Shown piece by piece: positions 36,742-48,000 of a stretch of 64,000 bases of DNA. The notes under the pieces were generated by a model, which did no database searches, had not been told where the DNA came from, and worked only from the letters and a program-made list of their open reading frames with translations. Numbering within the stretch: position 1 is the stretch's first letter; each line of letters starts with the position of its first letter. Origin of the DNA: Monocercomonoides exilis (Eukaryota > Preaxostyla > Oxymonadida > Polymastigidae); contig LSRY02000009.1 in assembly GCA_001643675.2 (NCBI GenBank), positions 429,001-493,000 on the forward strand. Direction: 5' to 3'. Made by a program: the position numbers and the translations under genes.

Positions 36742-38288
36742 CTTCTTCTTCTCTTTCTCTTCCAAATGAAGAATTCTATCAACAATCAGAAACAGAAAAG
36801 ACTAAAAATCAATCAGGAAAGGAAGGAAAGGAAAGAAAACAGTCAAAGGGGGAAAGTTCAACTGCAATGGAACGGGCAGATTCTGCAGCAGGCTCAGCAG
36901 AAATCGCTGTTGAGGAGACAGATCTGCTGGAAACACACCAGAAGCAGCTGAATTTATCGGTTCTTTCACAGAAAAGCGTGGAAGAAGAAGAAGAAGAAGA
37001 AGAAGAAGAAGAAAAGAAAGACAGAACTGACATTGATTCCAAAGAGAAAATTGAACCAGTTGTTGGAATGAGCGTTGAAATCCAGCCAATTATTGAAGAA
37101 AAACCAAGTTTTGCAATGATAGATAATCTTCCTTTGCATTCATTTCAGCAAGTTCAGTTAGAAAAAGGTTCTTCTTCTTCTGAAGAACAACAATCACCTC
37201 TTCTTTCTTCGTCACTTGCAAACAATAACAATGAATCATCTTATTTCTTATCCAAAACACATTTCACTTCCACAGCAGCATCTTCTCTGTGTGACTTGTC
37301 TCTTTCTCCTTCTCCTTCTCCTTCTTCTTCCAATCTCGTTTGTGAATCTTCTGATTGTGACATTAGTTCTATTGATGCCTTGTCCTCTCCTATGATTGCG
37401 TTATCTTCATCATATTTTTCATCATCATCATCATCATCATCTTCTTCTTCTTCTTCCAATCTTTCCAATTCTTTTGAACAAAGCTCCCTCTGCTCTCAAA
37501 CAGATCTTCCTCTTTCGTCTTCTTTTTCCCCAATCAAACCAAAACTGCTTACAACTTCTTTCTCTGAGCTGCTGAAGCTCCAAGCAATGAGCCATTCATC
37601 AACTGCTGCAGAAGTATCAGCCGTTTCATCCCCTTCCATTTCTCCTCTTTCTCCTCCCTCTTCACTTTCTTCTCTTCCTTCTCTTCCTCTTCATTCCAAC
37701 CAATCTCATCCTTCTCCATCTCCTCTTTCGATATCAAACTCTTCTTCTTCTTCTTCTTCTTCTTCTTCTTCTTCTTCTTCTTCTCTTTCTCCTCCTCCTC
37801 CTCAACAACAACAACAACAACAACAGAACTCTCTCAGAGCCAGCCAGCGCTTGGCACATGTTCCACCTCCTCTGCAGCTTCCGTCTTCTCCTCGGTGTGT
37901 TGGACTCAGCGACCTGGAAATTGACTCATGGCGGTTCGAAGGCATCTCTCCAAAGGAAAATGAATGCGATGAATATGATGACAGAGATGAATGTTATGGA
38001 GATGAATGCAATGATGGAGATGAATATGATGATATATATGATTATAATGAATTGAGACGAAATACCATTGGAAAACGTGGGAGAACTGGGATTGCTTTAG
38101 AAGAAGATGCAGAGAAAGGAGAAAGTGCTGGATGCAGCAGATGGATGAAGAATAAAGAGAAGAAAGAGAACAGAACTGAAGGAATATCAGAAGAAGAAGA
38201 AGAAGAAGAAGAAGAAGAAGAAGAAGAAGAAGAAGAAGAGAACTATGAGAATAAAGATGAGCTGAATGAATTTATGATATTTGAATAG
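34324..38288 (+). CDS. Ser-rich coiled-coil protein with SxIP motif, unidentified family
   Basis: Exons 34324-35478 and 35691-38288 give 1250 aa (stop TAG). The 212-nt intron (GTATGT...TTCAG) joins CAATTGGAT to TCACTTCCG in frame. It starts at ATG 34324, after an in-frame TTG that is not needed. The N-terminus is basic and Ser-rich with TESKIPNKS, an SxIP-type motif, and KARIPIL nearby. A helical, charged region (~residues 205-390; LLMKDLLDGL, a Glu/Lys run, ETQKLFSRVEELEIAKTANDEKI) should form coiled coil and continues into the second exon (LPLILQQLQMNVKG). The rest is poly-Ser with a (TCT)35-36 tract at 36364-36470, poly-Lys (36211-36245), poly-Gln (37800-37825) and poly-Glu (38190-38240). 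Association with EB1 and microtubule ends is a hypothesis from SxIP, coiled coil and the neighbouring TOG gene. No catalytic domain is seen. Confidence 0.8.
36364..36470 (+). repeat. (TCT)n trinucleotide repeat in coding sequence
   Basis: About 35 uninterrupted TCT codons encoding Ser, the longest pure run among many TCT/TCC/TCA tracts in this gene and its neighbours. Confidence 0.95.
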
Positions 38289-39051
38289 ACAAATAGATTG
38301 AGTTCTTTTCAGATGCATTTGTCTTTCTATGAAAATTACATTATTATTTCATAGTTATATCATTATTTTTCATTATTTTTCATTATTTGTGTTTTAGCTT
38401 ATTTTCGTTTGTTTGTTAAATGCGTGCATTTTAAATATTTATTTCTTAATTTTAATTATATTTCTTTTTCAAACCTTACATATATTTGTTATTTTGAGTT
38501 GTCAATGCAGATTGCCAACGTAACAACAGAACCAGAAAACGTTTCCATGAAAATCCAGTTGAACGGTATTCTCTTTCAATTTAAATAAAGAAAAGAAAAA
38601 CAATAAAATCAGGATTTATAAAGCTTTATTCAAAAACAAAACAACGAAAAGTTGATTGAAATTTTACTCGCAAAGTCTTCTTGATTCTCTATGTGCATTA
38701 CAGAAAAGAAAGCGAAGAAGGAAGATAAAAATAAAGGAGATTATTTTTCGTTTTGATTGCATTGAGAAGAAGGAATGACCAGCAATGTTACTGCTTCCAT
38801 AAAAAACAATGAAAAAAAACAGTTCTCCCTCCAAGCCAAAAAACTGGCAATAGAAAAGAAAGAGAAATTGACAAAATAAATAAAAAATGGGAAAAATAAC
38901 TCATCTTGAACGTCTTGGACATACATATACATTTTATGTGATATTTTGTAATTTTTATTAACAAATAATTTTCAATCTTATTCCCATAAATAATTAAAAT
39001 CATTGTTCTGGGAATTTTTTTTCCGTTTCTAACTTATCGTAAATATTACTT
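38289..39051. other. Intergenic region with one orphan exon-like frame
   Basis: AT-rich. It includes a short plus-strand frame at 38512-38585 that follows a good acceptor (TCAATGCAG) and reads IANVTTEPENVSMKIQLN through to a TAA. No matching upstream donor was found. The rest shows nothing. Confidence 0.45.
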
Positions 39052-42000
39052 ATGTTACATTTTTGCATAAGTTTTATCTATTTTTTGTTTGCCTTTGAAA
39101 GTTGCTTATGCGAATTTACCACTCTCACTGCGACTTTCTATTCCCAGGCATTATTATTTAGCGTTGATAATTCAACCTTGAGATTACATAAGCTGTCATT
39201 TTTAACGAAGAAAAATGAAAGTATTGCATTCTTCAAGAAAAATACATTTGCGGAGCTTGTTAATTGCTTTCTTGCTCCTTCTTCATTGGAAGTTAACAGT
39301 CCATTTTTAACTCTTGACGGAACCTCACATTTCTACAATTTTACAATCTTAACAACGCAAACTCAAACTGTTTGCACGCCTATTTTAAGTGAGCTTTGCT
39401 CAAATTCTGAAAAAAAATCTTTCGCTGGAAGTTCAGCGTCATTTTTAAATTCAAAATTTTCTTCGTTAACAATTGCATCTCCATGCTCCTTACTTTCATG
39501 CTATGCAGTTAATTCGGTTAGTATATTTCATTGCGTATTTAGGAATATTAGTTCTTCTACGAATCATTATGTAAATGAAGATTCTTCTCGCTTTGTTTCA
39601 ATGAGCAGTTGCATTTTTTCTGCTGTTGAAAATCCATTTTATCATACAATTATTGATTCCCGATTTTCGGAACAGTTAAGAGTTTCCAATTCATCTTTCG
39701 AACGATGTACTGTACTTTATCAAAACCGCACGTACTTGTCAGGAGGAACAAAGTCATTTCGGGATATCACCTTTTCATTTGACGGAGGCAGCAATCAAGG
39801 TGGAGCACTTTGTGCAAAAGGTAGTTCTGATGTTACAATTAGTAATTGTTCGTTCGATAAGTGCAAAGTTACCGGAGACCAAAATAATACTGGAAGAGGA
39901 GGTGCTTTATTTTGCGAAAATGGAAAATGTGTCGTTTCTGAATCAAATTTTACTAATTGCACAGGGAGCTATGCAGATGGAGCTGTTTCTTTTTGGTTTG
40001 GAACAAAGCGCATTCTGCATAAATGTCGAATTGTTGAATGTAGCGGACCACAGCACTTTGGAGGAATGAATTTCGAACAAGCACCTGAAAACGAGTCTCA
40101 GATTTCAGAATGTGAATATTCAAAATGCTCGTGCAGCATCGATGGTGATTCTTGCAAAGGATGCGGAGGCGCCTTGGGAATTGTTAATCCACCTCCACAT
40201 CTATTCATAACTGGCACCACATTCCAAAACAACAAGGCTGTGAGACACGGAGGTGCAATCATGTGCTTTTTGGCTTTATCAGGTTCTTCATTTCGATGTC
40301 GTTTTCTGTTTTTCAGTAACAATTCAGGACGGAGTCAAGGAGGAAGTGATATTTACACAGATAATAATTTTGCTGGAAAGTTGGATTCTACTCAATTTGA
40401 AACATGCTATTCGTTTTCTGCTTCTCCTCGCTTTGTTTACTGTGACAGCAGTGGAAAATATGATACTGATGCTAACAAACCTAATTGGCTGCCAACTCCG
40501 AGTTTTCCAGACCTTTATGTGAAGAATGGAGGGCATGACACAAATGATTGCGGTAATTCCACAAGTAGCAAGGAATGTCTCACATTAAAATTTTCAATAA
40601 CGCGCTGGACGCCAATATTCAACCAGAAGATTATTGTGAATGGAGGAACTTACACTGAGACCTCACTGGACATCTCAGACAGAGTGATAGTAGCAGACTC
40701 CCAAACGTCAATTCCAAAGATTGTCTCAAAAATTAGCTCAGGAACATTTTGTACAATCACAAACGGATCATTTTCCGCTTCAAATTTAATTTTTGTGCAT
40801 AACTCGTCAACTTCTTCAAATGCGATATTGTTTTCGATAAGCGAAGCAGATGGAGTGCTGAAGCTGATCAAGAGCACAGTGACAGCCGAAAGCGGACAAG
40901 GCACTTCCTTTTCTAAGTCGCTTTTTGTGATTGACGATGGACATTTAATCCTCGACCAGACAACCATCACAGCAATTAAAACATCGAAACCTGTTTTGTC
41001 TCTTATTTCTCCGAGGGAATTTACTACAACGCAGACAACGTTTTCTCAAATCAGTCGAACAAACGGGAATGGCAGCATCATCGAAGTCACGCTGGAGACA
41101 GGGAAAACTCTGTCATTGGTTAACTTTTCTCTTACTGAATGCAGCTGCAGCGAAGGAAATGGAGGAGGAATGTGGGTTTATATGAAAGCTGGCTCATCTT
41201 TCAGCCTGGGAAATGCCACTGGTGCGTCTGTTTCTGGCAGAGAGTCCAATGCGAATGAGGTCATGGGCTTCACATCGTGTGCAGCGAACAGCGGATCGCA
41301 GCCGAAATATGGTTGCGGTGGAGGAGTGTTTCTGTATCTGGAGAATGGAGCGACAGACTTTATATTCAAAGATGTGTCGTTCAGTTCATGCACTGCAGAA
41401 AGTGGGACAGATATTTTTATTAATGCGAATGATCTGTCGACAGTTATCAGCACCGCCACGATTGGGCATGGGCCGGAGTTGACGAATCTGACTGCGCTGA
41501 ATGGGTATGAGAGGGGGACGATCAACGAGGAGTATGCGATTCCGCTTGTGGTGTATCTGTGGAGCAACTTTTCTGCGCCTGCGAAAGTGGGGCCGAACGG
41601 GCACGACTTTTCGAGGTGTGGGTTTTCTGAGGCGTCGTGCAAGACAGTGGCGAAGGCGAAGAGCCTGAGGTTCCCGTCTGTGGACTGCAGTGTGGAGCTG
41701 ATGCCTTCGTTTGAGTTTAGTGAGACACTGGCGCTGTCAGGCAACAAATGGAGCATTGGGTGTGCATTGGCTGGGACAGTGATTTCAGTTACGAGCGATG
41801 CCGCAAGAACACAGGCATATCTGGTTGAGGCGTCGGTTGAGACGACATTCACGAACATAACGTTTGCACTTCCGGGCACTTTGGGAGGGAGTGTGAGCCA
41901 TTTTGTGTCTGTTGCATCAGGCACGACGACATTTGCGAGCTGTGGGATTTCGATGCAGAGCGGGGTGAGTTCGCTTGGGTTCACTCCGATTTGTGTTTCA

Positions 42001-45000
42001 GCGGGGAAGCTGGTTGTTCGCGGGATGAGTGTGTCGAGTGTTGATTTTGGTTCGAGCTCTTTGCTGGTTGACGAAGGGAGCACCCTTGGGACAGAGGTGG
42101 ATGGGCTGACGCTGACAGATGTGGCTTCGACGACGTCTGTTCTTGATCTTCAGGGGAGTTATTCTGTTGTTCTGAAGAATGTTGAGCAGTCGTATCCGAG
42201 TGGAGGAGGCAGCACGGTTTTGCTGCCTGGGACGATCACAGGGAAGATTGAGATGTACAGCAGCGCGATAAGCGGGATGGAGAGGACAACAGAGAAAGGA
42301 GGAGGTGTTGAGTGCGTTCTGTCGAGCGGAGCAGATATGGGCATCTACGGGTGCAAGATGAGCAACTGCAAGGTGACAGGGGGAAGCGGGGGAGGGATGT
42401 ATATCCAGATGAGCAGTGGTGCGAAGTTTAGCATTGGGAATGGGAGTGCGTCGAGTGCAGCAGGGCAGTCGAATGCAGCAGGAGAAAGGAGTGTTCAGTT
42501 TGTTTCGTGCTCGGCCGTGAAGAAGGCAGACAACACGCTTGGGCTTGGAGGAGGAGTGTTTCTGTATCTGGAGAATGGAGCGACAGACTTTATATTCAAA
42601 GATGTGTCGTTCAGTTCATGCACTGCAGAAAGTGGGACAGATATTTTTATTAATGCGAATGATCTGTCGACAGTTATCAGCACCGCCACGATTGGGCATG
42701 GGCCGGAGTTGACGAATCTGACTGCGCTGAATGGGTATGAGAGGGGGACGATCAACGAGGAGTATGCGATTCCGCTTGTGGTGTATCTGTGGAGCAACTT
42801 TTCTGCGCCTGCGAAAGTGGGGCCGAACGGGCACGACTTTTCGAGGTGTGGGTTTTCTGAGGCGTCGTGCAAGACAGTGGCGAAGGCGAAGAGCCTGAGG
42901 TTCCCGTCTGTGGACTGCAGTGTGGAGCTGATGCCTTCGTTTGAGTTTAGTGAGACACTGGCGCTGTCAGGCAACAAATGGAGCATTGGGTGTGCATTGG
43001 CTGGGACAGTGATTTCAGTTACGAGCGATGCCGCAAGAACACAGGCATATCTGGTTGAGGCGTCGGTTGAGACGACATTCACGAACATAACGTTTGCACT
43101 TCCGGGCACTTTGGGAGGGAGTGTGAGCCATTTTGTGTCTGTTGCATCAGGCACGACGACATTTGCGAGCTGTGGGATTTCGATGCAGAGCGGGGTGAGT
43201 TCGCTTGGGTTCACTCCGATTTGTGTTTCAGCGGGGAAGCTGGTTGTTCGCGGGATGAGTGTGTCGAGTGTTGATTTTGGTTCGAGCTCTTTGCTGGTTG
43301 ACGAAGGGAGCACCCTTGGGACAGAGGTGGATGGGCTGACGCTGACAGATGTGGCTTCGACGACGTCTGTTCTTGATCTTCAGGGGAGTTATTCTGTTGT
43401 TCTGAAGAATGTTGAGCAGTCGTATCCGAGTGGAGGAGGCAGCACGGTTTTGCTGCCTGGGACGATCACAGGGAAGATTGAGATGTACAGCAGCGCGATA
43501 AGCGGGATGGAGAGGACAACAGAGAAAGGAGGAGGTGTTGAGTGCGTTCTGTCGAGCGGAGCAGATATGGGCATCTACGGGTGCAAGATGAGCAACTGCA
43601 AGGTGACAGGGGGAAGCGGGGGAGGGATGTATATCCAGATGAGCAGTGGTGCGAAGTTTAGCATTGGGAATGGGAGTGCGTCGAGTGCAGCAGGGCAGTC
43701 GAATGCAGCAGGAGAAAGGAGTGTTCAGTTTGTTTCGTGCTCGGCCGTGAAGAAGGCAGACAACACGCTTGGGCTTGGAGGAGGAGTGTTTCTGTATCTG
43801 GAGAATGGAGCGACAGACTTTATATTCAAAGATGTGTCGTTCAGTTCATGCACTGCAGAAAGTGGGACAGATATTTTTATTAATGCGAATGATCTGTCGA
43901 CAGTTATCAGCACCGCCACGATTGGGCATGGGCCGGAGTTGACGAATCTGACTGCGCTGAATGGGTATGAGAGGGGGACGATCAACGAGGAGTATGCGAT
44001 TCCGCTTGTGGTGTATCTGTGGAGCAACTTTTCTGCGCCTGCGAAAGTGGGGCCGAACGGGCACGACTTTTCGAGGTGTGGGTTTTCTGAGGCGTCGTGC
44101 AAGACAGTGGCGAAGGCGAAGAGCCTGAGGTTCCCGTCTGTGGACTGCAGTGTGGAGCTGATGCCTTCGTTTGAGTTTAGTGAGACACTGGCGCTGTCAG
44201 GCAACAAATGGAGCATTGGGTGTGCATTGGCTGGGACAGTGATTTCAGTTACGAGCGATGCCGCAAGAACACAGGCATATCTGGTTGAGGCGTCGGTTGA
44301 GACGACATTCACGAACATAACGTTTGCACTTCCGGGCACTTTGGGAGGGAGTGTGAGCCATTTTGTGTCTGTTGCATCAGGCACGACGACATTTGCGAGC
44401 TGTGGGATTTCGATGCAGAGCGGGGTGAGTTCGCTTGGGTTCACTCCGATTTGTGTTTCAGCGGGGAAGCTGGTTGTTCGCGGGATGAGTGTGTCGAGTG
44501 TTGATTTTGGTTCGAGCTCTTTGCTGGTTGACGAAGGGAGCACCCTTGGGACAGAGGTGGATGGGCTGACGCTGACAGATGTGGCTTCGACGACGTCTGT
44601 TCTTGATCTTCAGGGGAGTTATTCTGTTGTTCTGAAGAATGTTGAGCAGTCGTATCCGAGTGGAGGAGGCAGCACGGTTTTGCTGCCTGGGACGATCACA
44701 GGGAAGATTGAGATGTACAGCAGCGCGATAAGCGGGATGGAGAGGACAACAGAGAAAGGAGGAGGTGTTGAGTGCGTTCTGTCGAGCGGAGCAGATATGG
44801 GCATCTACGGGTGCAAGATGAGCAACTGCAAGGTGACAGGGGGAAGCGGGGGAGGGATGTATATCCAGATGAGCAGTGGTGCGAAGTTTAGCATTGGGAA
44901 TGGGAGTGCGTCGAGTGCAGCAGGGCAGTCGAATGCAGCAGGAGAAAGGAGTGTTCAGTTTGTTTCGTGCTCGGCCGTGAAGAAGGCAGACAACACGCTT

Positions 45001-48000
45001 GGGCTTGGAGGAGGAGTGTTTCTGTATCTGGAGAATGGAGCGACAGACTTTATATTCAAAGATGTGTCGTTCAGTTCATGCACTGCAGAAAGTGGGACAG
45101 ATATTTTTATTAATGCGAATGATCTGTCGACAGTTATCAGCACCGCCACGATTGGGCATGGGCCGGAGTTGACGAATCTGACTGCGCTGAATGGGTATGA
45201 GAGGGGGACGATCAACGAGGAGTATGCGATTCCGCTTGTGGTGTATCTGTGGAGCAACTTTTCTGCGCCTGCGAAAGTGGGGCCGAACGGGCACGACTTT
45301 TCGAGGTGTGGGTTTTCTGAGGCGTCGTGCAAGACAGTGGCGAAGGCGAAGAGCCTGAGGTTCCCGTCTGTGGACTGCAGTGTGGAGCTGATGCCTTCGT
45401 TTGAGTTTAGTGAGACACTGGCGCTGTCAGGCAACAAATGGAGCATTGGGTGTGCATTGGCTGGGACAGTGATTTCAGTTACGAGCGATGCCGCAAGAAC
45501 ACAGGCATATCTGGTTGAGGCGTCGGTTGAGACGACATTCACGAACATAACGTTTGCACTTCCGGGCACTTTGGGAGGGAGTGTGAGCCATTTTGTGTCT
45601 GTTGCATCAGGCACGACGACATTTGCGAGCTGTGGGATTTCGATGCAGAGCGGGGTGAGTTCGCTTGGGTTCACTCCGATTTGTGTTTCAGCGGGGAAGC
45701 TGGTTGTTCGCGGGATGAGTGTGTCGAGTGTTGATTTTGGTTCGAGCTCTTTGCTGGTTGACGAAGGGAGCACCCTTGGGACAGAGGTGGATGGGCTGAC
45801 GCTGACAGATGTGGCTTCGACGACGTCTGTTCTTGATCTTCAGGGGAGTTATTCTGTTGTTCTGAAGAATGTTGAGCAGTCGTATCCGAGTGGAGGAGGC
45901 AGCACGGTTTTGCTGCCTGGGACGATCACAGGGAAGATTGAGATGTACAGCAGCGCGATAAGCGGGATGGAGAGGACAACAGAGAAAGGAGGAGGTGTTG
46001 AGTGCGTTCTGTCGAGCGGAGCAGATATGGGCATCTACGGGTGCAAGATGAGCAACTGCAAGGTGACAGGGGGAAGCGGGGGAGGGATGTATATCCAGAT
46101 GAGCAGTGGTGCGAAGTTTAGCATTGGGAATGGGAGTGCGTCGAGTGCAGCAGGGCAGTCGAATGCAGCAGGAGAAAGGAGTGTTCAGTTTGTTTCGTGC
46201 TCGGCCGTGAAGAAGGCAGACAACACGCTTGGGCTTGGAGGAGGAGTGTTTCTGTATCTGGAGAATGGAGCGACAGACTTTATATTCAAAGATGTGTCGT
46301 TCAGTTCATGCACTGCAGAAAGTGGAAAGAACATATTTGTCAGTGCAGATAGCCTTTCTGCTGTTATTAAAAATGAAACTATTGCATTTGGACCTGATCT
46401 TTCCAACAGTGATGAACTTCGTGGATATGACAGGTCATCTTTGGGAGATACATTTGCGATTCCTTTGCCGATTTACCTGAAGCCATTTGCAAGTCCTGCT
46501 TGTGTTGGTGGCTTTTACAAAGCAGATATCAATCAGTGTGGATTTCCTTCGCTGCCATGCTCAACAATTAACTTTGCAGCAACTACTTACTTTTCATCAA
46601 CCAAAGTGGAGATCTTGCTTGTTTCTCCATTCAGTTTCAATGCAGAACTGAAGATGGAAACGAATGAATGGGACATCTCAACAACAGCACAAGGTACAGT
46701 GTTTGAAGTCAGTTTAACTTTGCCAACTGCGCAAACAGGATTTATTGAGTCGTCCATTTTATCGACAATAACCAACATCACATTTTCTGTTCCTCAGACG
46801 CTCACAAACAAAGATACGCTTTTGCTTTGTTCTTCAAATACTTTGAATGTTATTAACTGCGGATTAACAGCCTCAACTGGTGTAACCTCGATTCAATATT
46901 CATTTGTCAAAGTTGCATCAGGCAGTTTACTCCTCAAGAATTTTGATGCTTCATCTTTATCTTTCACCGCTGTTTCTTTCATTTCTGCATCTTCTGGGTC
47001 TCAGGCTTCTGTGAATATGGACAACTCCTCATTCGAAGACATCACTTTGAGCAATGGCTGCATCGTGGCTGCAGACGAGACATCGATATTGACAATTGTT
47101 GGGAGCAATTTCACTCGAGTCACACGCTCGCAAGGCGATGGTGGTTGTGTTGCTGTGAAAAGCATTACTGGAGTTGCAAATTCCAAAGCAACGATAAACA
47201 ACTGTGAGTTTGAAGACATCAACCTTTCAGAAAACCAGAAGAACGGAGGGTCTGTTTACCTGCAGCTCAGCACGCCCACACTTTTTGAAGTTAATAACAC
47301 GTGCTTCACTTCGAGCAAAGTGCAGTGGGAAAGTCCAAGCGGAGAAGGCAGAGGAGGAGCGGTATATTTATCACTTGTCGACTCAGCTGCCGGCTATACG
47401 TTCTATTCAAATGTTACGTTTGCTTCAAATAAGGCGAAGTATGGTCCTGATTTGTTTGTTTATTCGACAAATCTGAATGAAAGTGTTAAAATCGAAAAAT
47501 TGAACTTTTTCAATCCTATCAATGACGCATCGCTTTTGGCAGGCGAAGACAGCTCCACAAACGGAAATGTTGTTCTTCTGAAATACTATCTGATTCCCAG
47601 AGAATCTGTGATTTCTGTCTCTTCTGCAAATGGGGTGGATGTCGCAGTGTGCGGATTTGTTGCGTATCCGTGTGGCAGTTTGAGCTATGCATTTGCATTG
47701 GGTACAGGCGATGTTACCTTGTCTGTTATTCAATCGTCTAAGATCTCCCAAGAGCTTTCTTTGTCCGGGCGTTCGTACACAATCAATGGAGACACTGCTG
47801 GAACCTCAGCATTGGACATCGTGAACAACGGAACAGGAACGGGATCCTTTGTAACTTGTGCTTCGGCTGTACTGTTTTCTCACATTGAATGCAAAATTCC
47901 ACCACAGCTGGGGTCGCATGCCTCGCTGTTTGGAGTGGGAGGCAGCACATTGACGCTTTCGTCGTGTGCAATCACAAAATCAAGCTCAGATAACTTGCAA

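Noticed and set aside
41178-45773. Repeated 272-301-codon minus-strand open frames across the tandem repeats
   Set aside because: They are antisense shadows of the giant surface protein; each repeats only because the 1230-bp unit repeats, and they have no ATG-context, family or intron support.
41319-46238. Regular long repeats considered as CRISPR-like or satellite DNA
   Set aside because: Units are 1230 bp, contiguous without spacers, and form one continuous protein-coding frame.
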